The translations under genes were made by a program, and so were the position numbers. From Lutjanus erythropterus (lineage: Eukaryota > Chordata > Actinopteri > Lutjaniformes > Lutjanidae), in assembly GCA_020091685.1 (NCBI GenBank), contig CM034605.1, positions 14,232,635 to 14,296,634 on the forward strand: a stretch of DNA of 64,000 bases, in the 5' to 3' direction. Of the stretch, positions 24,832-37,544 are shown piece by piece; the stretch's first letter is position 1, and each line of letters starts with the position of its first letter. Below the pieces are notes generated by a model. The model worked only from the letters and a program-made list of their open reading frames with translations, ran no database searches and was not told where the DNA came from.

Positions 24832-25793
24832 GCCACAAAAGGCGGCCCCCCAATGAGGTAACGTTGTGATTACAGATGCAAGAGCACAGACAGCGCGTTG
24901 GGAATACGAGGTGGAAGGAGAGAGCGGGGGAGAAAGGAGAGGTAGAAAATAACAAGTATTAAGTCCACTGAGACAGCATTAAAAAAGCACAATGCTCTGC
25001 TTGTTGTTCAAAAAGAGTGAGACTACTGAACTGAGGAATGTCTACTTCTTTTTTCCTCATGCAGCCTTTAAAAAATTACCACACCAGCAAGACTCATCCC
25101 ACCCTCATTTACCAGCCTCCTTTTTTATATAAATATAGTGTATTTTTACATGCTTCAGCAACAGTAACAATTACCTTATTGAAGAGGGGAGACGTTTTGA
25201 ATTTGTGGGAGCTAAGGGGATGTCATTTGCATATCAAACCTTGTTTTTCAGGCCACAAGGGAGTTGAGTTCTCTTCTTTAACCGTTTGAGATTAACCCCA
25301 TGCAAATGGAGCAGATGCCAAACTCCAATAAATCAGCACTTAAGAGAGCCTACATCTGTGGAAGACATTGTTATGAAGGCCAATCCAAACCTTCCACACC
25401 CGGTCGTCAGTAATTGCGAAACTGTTGCCTATCCATCTGTGGAGCGTTTTGTAAAGGAAAGAGAGGAGTCAGCTATTGTACTGGAGGAAGGCTCAAGTGC
25501 TGTTTTGCTTTTGTGGAAAATTCTCTCACCTCGTTAGCACATTTACCAGCGAGTGACCATCAGCTGTCAGCCATAAAAATCAGCTGCCTCAGGGCTCTCT
25601 GTCAGTCTCTGTCTTTTCTCTCACTGTCTGTATTCATTTGCAAATATTTTGGTAATAGACTAACAATCAGGCTTCTTACATGTCTGACAAGGGTAACTAT
25701 GGATCACCGCTGTCAGCCGGAGTGTGTGGAAGCCCGTTTTTATAGCAGGTGTTATGAAAAGTCTGAATGTGCTACACCAGTGGAGATTTTAAT
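24832..25793. other. non-coding stretch, possible regulatory patch
   Basis: Contains an octamer ATGCAAAT at 25300-25307 in a complex patch (25180-25340) that resembles a conserved element. The 134-codon plus-strand frame at 25414-25818 overlaps another in a different register, lacks domains and runs into a dispersed repeat at its end. Confidence 0.45.
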
Positions 25794-26110
25794 GCTACTA
25801 CAAGGAGTTTTTAACTGATTATGAAACAGTCTCAATTTATTACTGATGCCTCAACCAACATAATTACCTACATAAGTTTACAAGACCATCCACGAGAAGA
25901 CTGGCTATTACTACACAGTTATTTTTTCTGCAATGGGGTCGGAGGCTCCTTGAAATCAAGTGAAACAAACCTGTGTTTACATTTTTGCAGCTGAGGTCAG
26001 AGTAAGTCGTACATTAGCCTTTTAAGAAGAAGCAGGAGGAGATTTTACTTTAGATAACTTCATTTGTGACATTATGTTTTGTGGTTATTGTGATGGAAAC
26101 ACTGCCGCGG
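25794..26110 (+). repeat. dispersed unclassified repeat, copy A
   Basis: Starts GCTACTACAAGGAGTTTTTA and contains GATGCCTC, ACAAGACCA, GAAGAAGCAGGAGGAGATT and GCGGGTAAGG-type ends. The same words in the same order and orientation recur at 41145-41418. There is no coding capacity and I see no clear inverted ends, so the class is unknown. Confidence 0.8.
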
Positions 26111-26529
26111 GTAAGGGTTAGGGATGAAAAAAAAGATGAAAGAAACCTGAAAATATTCACATTTGAGAAACTGAGACACTTTGTTCTTTAGAAAATGATG
26201 AAAAACAATTAATTATCAAAATAACTGGTGATTATTTAATAGTTATCAATGCTTTTGCAGCAGTAGATGGTGTTAGTTTTGTTACGGCGCTCTGATTTAC
26301 GACGGTTGCTGCAATTATAATGTGAAAGCAGCAACAGAGTTTTGGAGTTGAATATCCCACTTAAAGCTAACTTCACTGAGGCACGCTGTTGGCATGGCAA
26401 CTGCTTCTCGACACCTGGATGTGGTTGTACAGACTTTACAACTCGTGTGTGGATGTCAGCTACAGTCATTGGTGTCAGTGTGGGGGAGGTTTAAAGTCTA
26501 AAGTACTTGTATACACCTTTATGCTTATC
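26111..26529. other. non-coding stretch, no gene seen
   Basis: Short chance frames on both strands only. Confidence 0.5.
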
Positions 26530-26771
26530 GTCAGTTGCCATTTTCCATCCAAATATATCACAGACTTTAACCCAATTTCAAGTAAAGTGACAAAAGAAAA
26601 GGTGAATCAATGCTTCCTCTACCGTTACAGGGTTATAAGGAGTTAGTTTGTCGAGATAACAAATAAATAGGTTGTGGGAGCTTTTTTTTAAATTTCACTC
26701 TTTCCATCAACCTTTTCTCATGCAATACTTCAGAATGCACATAAAAATAAGTTGATGGAAACACGGCTAGT
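26530..26771. mobile_element. fragment of a fish MITE with TTTCCATC ends
   Basis: The left side has CATTTTCCATCCAAATATAT. The right side has GTGCATAAAAATAAGTTGATGGAAACACGG-type sequence, approximately its inverse. TTCTCATGCAATACTTC between them is also typical of this common teleost repeat. Recognition is from memory. Confidence 0.45.
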
Positions 26772-27834
26772 GAGTAAATATTTGCTGAATTCTCTTTGTT
26801 GTAAGAGTGCTTGTAAAGTGATAAAAAAAAAGAAAGTTTTCACAAGGTTGGATTACAAAGTGAGATGTGAATAATAAATCAGTAGTGACTGAGTGTGGAT
26901 GGCAGTCTGGGTTTTGTTGCTGAAGATAAATCGTCACTTACTGTTTTTCAGAATTTGAGGGTATATGCGACAGGAAGAAGTACAGTTTTTCACTGATGCA
27001 ACACCACAGTAGCTCCATTGATAGTGATGAAACTGGCACAAAGGAGGAGTAAAAACTTGTTGCTGTGCGTCTACTGGTTGCAGTCACAGCGGACCAGATC
27101 TGGGCAAGTTCCAGACTACAGTAATACAGTATTGAACCTGGCAGCTTTGCGTTATTCCAGATGGGCAGGCTGTAAAGAGCCAGAGGAAAGCAGAGCGAGT
27201 CTGATGGGGGAGAAGCTTTTAAACGCAGAACACTTTGGATTAATGCTTAAATACTAATTGCGTTTGAGAAGAAGCTGCATAGCTGAATGATGTAATTGAT
27301 ATCATTCATAACAGTAAATGTGATGTGTAGTGAACTGAAAAGTATAATGTTTTGACTGAGTTAATAACTTCAGAAAATTGTATTTTAATTATTTGAGTGT
27401 TGTTTTTTGATGTACAATAGTTAAGTGTTCTGTGGGTATAGTTCTTTTTATAGATATTATGTTACGATATTAGGATTCTCTGAAAGAGATTTTCATATAA
27501 AAGCTCTATAGATATTTATTTATGTGCGTGCATGGAGCAGTTTCAGGTTATGGGTTTACATAGTAAATACACTACAGTGTATATGTTCTTTGTTTGCTCC
27601 TCTAGGGTGGCTATTATTGTCATTCAGTTCATCCAGTTTTGACGTTTATTCTTCGTCGACTATTGCTGCCTCTGTAAGAAATAAAAGAGCAATCTCTCCA
27701 TATGCAGTGTGGCAGCATCAAAATAGACATTTACTTACATGTATTTGATGTAAATTGTTGCTTTGACAGTAATAAATGAGGGAAGTGATTTTCATATTTA
27801 TGTTTTGTATCGTTTATGTTTTTATGCCACCTGC
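26772..27834. other. non-coding stretch, no gene seen
   Basis: AT-rich sequence with chance frames of 70-80 codons. No repeat family recognised. Confidence 0.5.
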
Positions 27835-28235
27835 CGGCAACAGAAGGGGCCAGAGGCAATATACTGTCAGGTTGTCCGTGAGGTCCATTCTCATGAACGA
27901 GACGTCTCAAGAATGCCTGTAGGGAGTTTCTTCAAACTTGGCACAAATGACCATTTTGACTCAAGGATGAAGTAATCTGATTTTGGTGGTCAAAGGTCAT
28001 TGTAACCTCACGGCTGCTCCGTTCTTGTGAACGTGTCCGTGCACGTGTCCAGAAGACCTGGATGACACAAATGTCACCTTAGACTCAAGGGTTAACTTAT
28101 TAGTCTTTGGTGGTCAAAGGTCACAGTGATCTCACAACACATTCATATGCTATTTATGACAATATTACAAATGCATATCTAATGTGATAAAATGACGAGG
28201 TGATGACATTTTATATCCATAAGGTCTGTTCTCTC
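27835..28235 (+). repeat. dispersed percomorph repeat carrying GGTCAAAGGTCA, copy A
   Basis: Runs from GGGGCCAGAGGCAATATACT through TTCTTCAAACTTGGCACAAA, GACTCAAGGATGAA and ATGACATTTTATATCC. I recognise these words as a very common repeat in percomorph genomes. Two perfect copies of GGTCAAAGGTCA lie inside at 27988-27999 and 28112-28123. A reverse-oriented fragment of the same family lies at 55800-55970. The transposon class is not evident. Confidence 0.75.
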
Positions 28236-29099
28236 CTCCATAAAAACAGTCTGTAAGGGAAGACAGCATGTTTGTTACTGAAAATTGGAATCACACTTCA
28301 ATATAGTGGTAACTTCATTTTGATGAAAAAAATACACCTAATTCCTTTCATAAAAAGTCTTCACAACATATAGTCTGGACAGACATGGAAATAAACTGCA
28401 ACCTGACAGCGGCACACAACCGTGAGGCGGAAATTCTAGTTTTCACATGAAAGAGCAGGAACCTCAGGTAAAGACATGAATGTCTCACGCTGAGAAAAGA
28501 AGCCAAAAGAAGTGTGTTGAAAATGTAGCAGTGGAAGTATGTCAAATACTGAGTGTAGTCAGATGAACAGAAACGGGGCTTTATTTACTGTAAAGTTCTT
28601 GTACTTTGTAACATGTGTTAGCCTGTATACCCTGCACTACTGTCTTTGGCAGCAGACAGTTTTTAAGGGCCATACTGATAGTCTAAAGCAGGGAAAATCC
28701 CCCTCAGGAATTCCCCTAATACCAGAACCTCTGAGAGAGGGCAGGAAGCGGGGGAGAGCAAAACTGAATGATTGTAAGGAGAGCAGAAACAGCAGGATTG
28801 AGAGAGAGGGAGAGAGAGCTGCCTGGAGGAAACCGTACAGGGAAATGTATATAGGAAGGAAGAAGCAAGAAGAAATAAGACAGATTTCGAGGATTTAGTA
28901 ACTCAGCCCAGCTGTCAATATTATCGGGTCTCAGAACCGACCTGAGCATGGGTCTGTGGAGAGAGCTGTCTGTCAGGTGGAGAGTAAAGGGCTAAAAGAA
29001 AACACAGGGTTACACCGGTAGGAGAAAACTAGGCAGTATCATTTCTTTAGATGGGGATGAATCCCCATGTAGCGAGATGGGGAAATTCTTACAGTCTAT
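28236..29099. other. non-coding stretch, no gene seen
   Basis: A purine-rich tract at 28790-28880 generates a charged 119-codon frame (28539-28898) with no domain. Treated as chance. Confidence 0.5.
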
Positions 29100-29400
29100 A
29101 AACATAAACATCACAAGGTCTGCCTCTATTATTCTTAATGATTTTATGACCCAACTGAGTCACCGAGCAAATAAGGAGAAAGTGATTCTTTCAGGACTTG
29201 AATAAAAAGACATCACTGATTAGAGAGTAAGGAAAAGGGTGCTCAAATGTCAAAAAGACCTTAATGATTTAAGAATGTCATTGCATATGGCTTTTTAATT
29301 GAATGTCATTACATCCAGAAACCATGTCACAAAAAATGGAACATTATAGCATATGGGACCATCAGCCAAACCATATGAATTATGTCTATGGAATGATTAA
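29100..29400. promoter_or_regulatory. candidate conserved non-coding element
   Basis: Complex AT-rich sequence with TTAATGATTTTATGACCC, TTAATGATTTAAGAATGTC, CATTGCATATGG and TTTTTAATTGAATG words and no simple repeat. Enhancer-like by texture only. Confidence 0.35.
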
Positions 29401-29954
29401 ACCTTTTTAGGTTTTATTCCAGCTCTTTAAAGCTGCTTTCATAAGCTCTGCCACTTTTCAGACTGTACATTTTAATTACACTGAACATTAGCTAAACCAA
29501 GGTTCAATCATACTTTTGGAACATCTCATGACAAGGTCAGCATGTAATGTCTCAGTCTTAACGTGCTGTATGGTGCTAACAGCTCTCCTGTTATCAAGTG
29601 GGTTCATTCAGCTGGTTCACTTTTATGTTTTTGGTACTTCATACTGGAAGATGTTCAGCTACAGCAAAGCTACCCTAAAGAGAACTCTAGTTTAGTTAAC
29701 TAAAGTACACACTATACTCAAAACAGTGTCCGTAGTACAACGCTGTACACACCAAAAGTGACACCATGACACATCTTGCATTGAGAGTTACCTCCCAATG
29801 ACTGTTTGCACCTATTTATTTTGAAAGAGCAATGGCCATTGTGGTTAACTCCAACACTGGCGCCGGAGCTGATCGCAGCCATTCTGCAAAATGCTCGTGA
29901 TACCACCAGACGCACCCCGGTGCGTCCCAGAGGGTGCGTTCAGTTCTGCTCCGC
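29401..29954. other. non-coding stretch, small palindrome
   Basis: No gene seen. GACGCACC-CC-GGTGCGTC at 29909-29926 is an 8-bp perfect inverted repeat, and GGTGCGTTC follows nearby. This could be the edge of the dispersed repeat that begins downstream. Confidence 0.5.
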
Positions 29955-30235
29955 TTCAAGCATGCAGCAAGAGCACAGAGCAAATCGAACAGGCAGGAAG
30001 TCAGACACAGGAACAGCATACAGAATCCAGTCGATTTTCAAAATAAAAGACCGCATGCAGACAAAAAAAGAAACTATTTAACTACATAGCCTACTTATGC
30101 ATAGTAGAAGCATAAAAATTAAGAAAATAATGGCAAAATCAAATAAATCTGAGCCAGACAGCATAATTAGGCAGGAAAAAGAGCAATGCTAGTGGGACCT
30201 GAAGCTGTGTGGAGGACAGATCAAAACTGTGGTGC
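29955..30235 (+). repeat. dispersed unclassified repeat, copy A of a second family
   Basis: Shares AGTCAGACACAGGAAC, ATTTTCAAAATAAAA, GCATGCAGAC and GAAGCTGTGTGGAGGA in order with 58660-58870 (there GGTCAGACACAGGAAC and so on). Orientation is the same in both. No coding capacity. Confidence 0.75.
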
Positions 30236-30552
30236 AGACAGGACATGCCCGGTGCATGTCACCTAGTTTTGCTGTGGTCCACCCAAAAATATAAAAAATA
30301 TTCATTTCCTTTTATGGCCCGAAGTTGTTTGCAGTTTCAGTGGTTAACTTTGAAAAAAGGCAGAAAAGTAATTTAACTACTTTAAATACTACGCAAATAT
30401 GAATAGTTGAACTACCAGCAGGTTAAATGTAAATGGGTTAATAGCTGTTCATTACTATATACATTCTGCATCTACAGTGAAATGTTGCTGGTGAAATATT
30501 TACAGCCTCGTCTGCCTGTATGGAATTTAAATCATGTCAATCTGTTTTCTGT

Positions 30553-30556
<4 letters not shown>
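30236..30556. other. non-coding stretch, no gene seen
   Basis: No frame with recognisable features. Confidence 0.5.

Positions 30557-30595
<39 letters not shown>
30557..30595. repeat. (GT)n microsatellite
   Basis: About 19 uninterrupted TG units. A minus-strand frame here ends in a threonine-histidine run and is an artefact. Confidence 0.97.
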
Positions 30596-30596
<1 letters not shown>

Positions 30597-31589
30597 TTGT
30601 TTCTGTGCCCATGTTTGTCTGTGTTTTAGTGTGTGTTGGGGTGTGAGGATGAGTTCCCATTGCTGATGCCCTCTCTGTAGTGTGTGGCAGAGCTCAGCCG
30701 AGCCAGCCTCAATCCTGGCACAGGCCACTGCCAGGGAGAATAGCAGGATTGAGCCAGCTCCCTCTGCAGCTGTCAGGCTCTCTGAAAAGTGGTCCCGGAA
30801 ACCTTCAGAGGGGTCCCGAAACACTTGTGGGCTATATGACGGCAGGCCCCTGGCCACCATAACACAAACACAGAGAAATATGGACGCATTGTTATCGAGG
30901 TGCAGAGCAGACTAAATGAAACTCATGTGGGCAGATTTGTCCCCTCGCATAATAGGCCTGTGCTTAGGCCAGATTTATAATACTGTAAAGTGCTTAAACA
31001 AACCGGATCATTCAATTCTTTAAGTGTGTCCTCATGTCTGCTCATTTAGAACAGGTCTACACCTTCAATCTATCCCCTGTATGAAACAAAGAAGCTCTCA
31101 CCAGTAGCTAATACTTCCATAAAATTCATAGTTTTTAGTATTATTCTTATTTTTTTCCTTTGGTTTGTCTTACACTACTAATATTATTGAACGTTGCCTG
31201 TTTGTTTCATTGCATTATGAAAAAAATGACTAAAAATTGACCTACTTTAGAGGAAAATAAAAAAGTTCACAATAGTTTCATGGGACAGTTTAACAAGGTT
31301 TGAAACAAAAAGTAAATCCCTACACTGGAAATCATGTAATGGGTTGAAAAGCAGAACTCATTCTATAGAATATAGATAGTTCTGCATTAGAGAGTGCATA
31401 TAAGCTCTGTAGCTACTTTGAAGCCTACACAGCAATTTGCATGCAGCCCCTCAAAATGAAACTAAACAACATGACCATTGCAGCTACAGAGATACCATCA
31501 TGCTCTAAAGAGATATGGAGAAGGTGGGGTCAACAGAACAGGACTTTTACCTTGGAGGCTGGGTGTTGTGTCCTGTGTGAAACCAAAAG
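30596..31589. other. GC-rich patch then AT-rich non-coding DNA
   Basis: The patch 30640-30860 is GC-rich and open in more than one frame, but I recognise no peptide. It contains the inverted pair CTCAATCCTG (30708-30717) and CAGGATTGAG (30744-30753) enclosing a smaller CTGGCA/TGCCAG hairpin. The rest is AT-rich with nothing specific. Confidence 0.45.
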
Positions 31590-31730
31590 TCATTATCTAA
31601 AGTTTTAAGTTACATGACGGTACGTGCGTGCCGTGACTCTGTAGGGTAACATATTTATTTTAATTCAAACCGTGATCTTTTCCGAAACCTAACAAAACTG
31701 CAGGAGTTTTGACATAAAAGTCACCTGACT
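31590..31730 (+). repeat. fragment of a dispersed fish repeat (CCGTGATCTTTTCC type)
   Basis: The segment with AGGGTAACATATTTATTTTA, AACCGTGATCTTTTCCGAAA and CCTAAC matches a common teleost repeat known to me from memory. Class unknown. Confidence 0.45.
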
Positions 31731-34317
31731 ATGGATCTGCTCTCCATAGAACTTAATGGCAAGGATTAGTGTTTCATCTGCAAGCAAAACAGTACTTTGG
31801 CATAAACACTACACATAATTTGACACTGTACAGTTGTGTTATTTGTAGGCAGTTTGAAGAGACCAGTGGTCTCCCAAAGAGTGGATGGAAAGTCCCATAG
31901 TAAAGCTCAGGAAACTGCTGTGTGCTGATCTGTGTGGAGATTAACCACAAGTGCATTTGCAAAAGCAACCGGTTAGTCCTCATCATTAAAGTCTGTTCTA
32001 GTGCAAAACTGAAAAATATTCGAACCACTTCTGCTAAACATAAATCTCAGCTTTGTGTATTTTTTTTTAAATGGGACCTTCCAGATGTGGCTATGTGTTC
32101 TGCACAGTAGTTCTGACACTTAAATAGAAAATCTAAATTATTAATCCCTTGCATGCAGCTTTATAACCTAAACATTAAGTTTACATCACTGGAATATCAT
32201 TGAAATATACAAAAATATCATACAGGGACCATACAAAATATAAAACATGAATGAAACTGTCCCACAAATGCCCTTTCCCTGAGTTTTTACTTTAATAGGA
32301 CACAGTATATTTACATTAGGAAATATTGTAGTTGACTTATCACTGGTGTATATATTTAATGGTAAGCTGCCCAGTATTATCTGACCTATAACTCATAATC
32401 ATTCAGGTCCTTTACAGTAATATAAGTGCAGTATGAAAACTGACTTCCAAAAGTGTATTGCTTGCTGAAAACAAGCATACCAGAGCGAGAGTCTTCCAGG
32501 AAAACAACTAGTAAAATCCTTCAATCCCTTCTTATACTAGTTTGTGTTGACAAAAACTTCCCCACTGCTGACCAGCCAGAAGAGAGAGCGAGTGTAAAGT
32601 CGTTGACTCATCAGTTTTGGTGAGACAAAAAGCGAGAGCGCGATCAGGGGGCAGGCAGCTCATAGACACCTCGGGGCCCCGTCTTGTGTCAAGGCACCCG
32701 TCACCTTGCCAGCTATTTCCTGCTGCAGTGTACACACACACTTAATGCCCCCCAACTCCCATCCCTCCAATCCAATCCTCCCTGCATCCCTCCTTCATGG
32801 GGCCCCTCGGCCGTCATGCATATCAATGCTTTATGAGCGATGGAGGGGAGGGAACGAGGGATTGGGAGAAGTACAGAGGCAGGGAAGGCATGGAGGGGAG
32901 GATTGGGCAGTGCAGTGAGGCCTAGGCAACAGTCGGAATCAATCAAGTCTGTAGGATTACTGCTCCACTGAGTTGTGATCAATAGATCCTGAACACTATC
33001 CCCTGCTAGGAGGGCTGGCAGGGTAAATGAGGGTCCGAAAGCTGTGTCCCACCCACCTCCCTCATCTCATCCCAATTCGCTCTGTCTCTCTCAGTCACCA
33101 CCCGTCCTTTGGTTAGTCTCGAATAAGGAAAAGCAAAGAGGCAAAGGTGCCGTTTTTGTTACTAGTGAAGAGGGCAAAGACTCATTCTTGGTCCAGTGGT
33201 TTTTAACAATGCCGGAGGAGTGTTGCATATTCAGCTGAGAGGAACATCTAGCCCTCTCCCTGGGGCTTTTGTACCTCTGGGTGCACCGCTTTCTTGTTTT
33301 AGAAAATGGTGGAGAAACTTTTTCTTTTTTTTTTTTTTTGGTGGTGATGAAAAGAAGGACAGGCGTGCTTGGTCTTCCAGATCGGATTCTTTGAGTGCGC
33401 TGCACACCCAAGAGGAGCTCACAGTATTGAACATATCAACACAACACAAGACAGATTTTTAAAAAAGCCAAAAGTTAGACAGACAGATGAGAATACAGGT
33501 GGTTTTTTTGAGTCAATTCTGTGGAGGAGAAAACTTTAAGATTCTGAAGAAAGGAGCCTTGTGATATTCAAATGATACAAGCATCTGATGTGATGAACAA
33601 AGTGTTTGGCTGACTGACAGGAAGGTTTCAGCCCCTGACACCAATCTCCTCGCATGTCAGCAGTGATGACTTTAAATTTTGTTAAGCAAGATCACCCCTC
33701 CTCCTCACTCCCTTTGCTTGTGCACAAAATACATTCCCCTGCACGACCAGCAGATGGCAGTCCTGCTATCCTGATCTGGTGGTGTGAGCCTGCGCGCCTG
33801 CAGGCTGAGTTTTGGACTGTTCAGGGTTTAACTATGTGTAAAAGTACCCCAGTTCTCAAATGCCTGGCGGCTGAGGGAGAAACAGAGAGAGGGAGAGGGA
33901 GGAAAAGAGAGGCAGCCCAAATAACAGGTTCCCTGGCCCTGAGCCAACAAACTCACAAATGCTCACACATGCTGCAACATAACAATAAAGCACACTATTC
34001 TTCTGTTAATAGGCAATCTGTGTTGCCATGAACATTTAGTCTAATAACTGTTACTGCTGTGTAAATGATGTCACAGGCCTGTCATTGTCTGTAAATTATG
34101 TGGCTGTCTTTGATGAGCCTTGTTGTCAATGATCCACCTTTTTTTTACAATGTGACCGAGTCATCTGCCTTCCACTTCCATAAAATGACTAAAATACTTT
34201 CCTCTGCCCAATGAGGGGAAGTAGCAGGTATTTTTTTATTACACATCAAAGACACAAAGAGCACAACTTGCTGAGGACAATTTTTATTGTTTTTAATGTT
34301 TTTTTTATGCGTGTATG
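31731..34317. other. long non-coding stretch, no gene seen
   Basis: Contains a moderately GC-rich region at 32560-33060 with a TGCATATCAATGCTTTATGAG core that looks enhancer-like, a poly-T tract near 33320-33340 and purine-rich runs near 33880-33910. The frames of 60-125 codons show no domains. Confidence 0.5.
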
Positions 34318-34963
34318 AGGGAGAATTATTCATTGTTGGGTTGTGTGAGGTACTTATCAATGAACTGCTGTCAGCAACAAATGTGTATATGCAAAAAGTA
34401 TTTTAGCCAATTAAAGAAAAAGACTTTATTTTGCCCTCAGATAGCCTTTTCTCACTGGAAACCTCCATTATATAAGCCAAATATCACTCACTCCAAACCG
34501 ACCAAAGGTGAAATTGGTCATTTTACCTCGCAGAACATGGGAGTTGCTGATCTACTACTGCTGCCTCGATCTGTCTGTTAGTTTGTGTTATTGTGTGACT
34601 TTGTTGTTTTAAAAGCTTAGTTCAGATTCACCAAACTCACACACGAACTAACTGATAGAGGCAGCAGTAGACCAGCAACTTGTTATCTGGCTCATATAAC
34701 AATGGTTTCCCATCAGAAAAGGCAGTCTGATTGCAAAATAAAGGTATAGCATACTTTTAAACTAATATTAGATGGGTCTTATTTAGTTGGCTAAAATACT
34801 TTTTGTTGCCGACCCCATCCATAGCAGTTTATCAGTCACCCTCCACACTGATACTCCTGTCTGGTTTTCCAAACTGGGAGCAAGCTGGCCATCATCTACT
34901 GCAGCTAATATACAATAATGTCTTTTACAACCCCACATTAAATAATCCAAATTATCCCTTTAA
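34318..34963. mobile_element. TTAA-type long inverted-repeat (foldback) element, copy A
   Basis: The right end reads AAATTATCCCTTTAA. The left end is the decayed inverse near AGGGAGAATTATTCATTG, followed by GGGTTGTGTGAGGTACTTAT. The right arm has the inverse ACAACCCCACATTAAATAAT. Further inward, ATATAAGCCAAATATCACTC on the left pairs with ATCTGGCTCATATAAC on the right, and TGATCTACTACTGCTGCCTC pairs with GAGGCAGCAGTAGACCAGC. The centre lies near 34620. A better-preserved relative is at 47681-48552. No coding capacity. Confidence 0.75.
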
Positions 34964-37544
34964 TGTCTCTAAAATGTGCCTTACCGTCTGTATTACAATG
35001 ACTTCAATCACATATGACAGCAAAAGCTTGTATCTTAAAAGCCATTAGAGGCAGAGACTACACAGCAGCACACTGACCCAGCTCCAGACAAGCAGGACAT
35101 GAGCAAGAAGAAAAAAAAAAGGAGAGCATAACTTCATTACTGTAGTAATGAGTGGAGAGAAAGACTTGTATGGAGGCAGTGACCCTGGCAGCATAGCTTA
35201 CCTGCAAACTTGTAGCAGTAATACCTCTGGTCAGGTAATTAGTTATACATTAATACACAGGGATGATCTGATCTCCCCAATTAGGGAACGGCAGCGCTAT
35301 GACTCACAGGGACTCAGCTGTCAATTTTATACTGCTAACTGGACCAATCAAGATCTGAAGTTACATAAGCCCCTTTTACACTGGACAAAACCCACTAACA
35401 CCCATTAACATCTGGCTTTTGTCTTCAATGGGACACTGGCTCCCAGGTCAAATGGCTCTGCAGTAGTCTTGGGTATGTCTTAGCTCGGACTCAAATCAGC
35501 AGTACTGGAAACATGACACCTGGATGGACATGCAAGTTTTCGTCCATTTTTGCTGCAGGCAATGTAGGCTTGTCGCCTCCATCTGTAACCCCTTTTTTCA
35601 TACACATATGCTGCTTGCCTTGACTCTGCACATCAGTCCAGCACAGCACTTACAGGTGTGGATTAAGCTGATACATGCTTGTCTTTAGTTGAGCGTCTGT
35701 GAAACAGTTGATATACACTATTATTATTTCTAATAATTTCTTTACAATAAAAATCTGAAAGCTTTTGTTATGAAATAAAAAACAGGAATTGTTTTTCATG
35801 TGAAGTAACTTAACAAGACTCCTATACAACTGAAAGTGAACACGAAACAGTAAAATAGAGCAGATACAGTAGCAGTACAAACAGTAACCACAGAGGTTCA
35901 GTTAGAAGCTACAAAAGTACTAAGAGCTGAACACAGACTTTTAGAAATGCAGTTTTCTCTGCTCTCCTGCACAGACATGAGTCGTGTGCTGGCTTCCTAT
36001 TGCACATCAGGCAAGGCAAACTTGTCAGCTGATGGTGGGAAAAGGGACAACTGCCAATTTTTAGTTCAGTTGTGTTTAAAAAAAAAACATATACACACTA
36101 ATTTTGGTGTAACAAAGGCAATACTCAAACATTCTAGTTCAGTTTCATTTGACAATTCTACATTTTGAGCCCATTGTTTGATATTTTGTAGTACATCACC
36201 TGTGGCAGTTCTAGACATGTTTTACTGAGTGGAACAGACTGGGACAGCTGTTTTGTCAGAGGCTCAGGTTTGAGGTAGTAATAGTACACAGAGAAGAGGT
36301 GCACAAAAAAATACAAATAAAATAGCAATATTTGTTTTGTATTTTTGCAAATAAGCATGATTAAAAGTAGCCAAATTAGTAATTAGCTTGCAATGTATCC
36401 ATGGATGAACAGACAACTATGACTGAATTACTCTGATAATAAAAAAAAAAAAGCATAAAAACTCTCAGGGAAGATCTGGAGATATAAGGAGTATATTCTT
36501 CATCTATTTTGTAACTGGTTTTATGGATGTTGCATCACTCTGTCACAAGGGATTAAAGAGGAAAAAAACTTTAAATCTTCACTTTCTAGGACAAAGCGTT
36601 TGAAATTATACAGCTTGTATTACAGTGTTATTGGGGCACTTTCCCCTGTTGACTCCCCAAGAACAAGTATCCTGCACGTCACATGGATCACAAAGGAAAA
36701 GACAATGGAGTAACACACAGAAGAACAAACCAGCCATCGCACTAATTAAATTTAGTATGTTTTCTCATAGAGATTTCCGCATCAGCATTTCCACACAGCT
36801 GAGTCAAACCCTGCTTAACCAAACTAAATGTATGCCTGCCTGGTCACCCTTTCTCTTGAAATTGTCCTCTCAGTGAAAAGCAATTACCCAGCCCAAGCCA
36901 ATGCACCTCACAGGTCAGCACTGGAGTGTGAAAATGACCAAACAGCTCTCCCAAGTGTAGACCATGCAGCATGGAGCAGGAGTACACCTGACAGGAGAAT
37001 GAGAATCAATGAAAATTATTGCACTGAGTTAAAAAAAAAAGATTTTTTTTTCGTTTCATTTTTAAACAGGCCACCATTGTTTCGCTACAGGTGTTGTCTT
37101 AACCCTACTCCCTTATGCCCAGAGAACATTTTACACAATCAGCAGTTTATTGCGGTGTAGGCGTACTGGAGATGATGTATGGAGAGTTACCTCATTTGTG
37201 TGTGAAAAAATGCAGGCTTTAAGAGTCGAATATGATCCACATTTTCATTCACTGGGCTTTACAATACACCAAGCTGAGACATACAGAAAGAAAATGTAGT
37301 GGCGATGGCGTATTTATTTGTGTATTTTTTGTGTGTCTGTATCTGAAGGGTGTGGGGCTCTTTCTGCAGCAGACTTGAGGCTGGATTTGTCTTGTCAATG
37401 ACATGTACACTTAAGGGCTTATGGGCCAAAGCCTGAAACTTAGCCAGAAATAGCTAATGAGTGCCTGTGCACTATTAGCTCAGCCAAGACTGAAATACAT
37501 GCATTATTCACTCACAAAAACACCACAACTTTAACAGCAAACTA
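34964..37544. other. long non-coding stretch, no gene seen
   Basis: AT-rich mixed sequence with poly-A tracts and chance frames of 70-110 codons without domains. No repeat family recognised. Confidence 0.5.

Noticed and set aside
24352-24955. 128- and 150-codon minus-strand frames
   Set aside because: They overlap each other in different registers and owe their length to the C-run and CA/GT repeats, giving proline and threonine-histidine runs.
30537-30860. 107-codon minus-strand frame in a GC-rich patch
   Set aside because: Ends in the GT microsatellite, is open in other frames too, and shows no domain. An exon cannot be excluded but nothing positive supports it.
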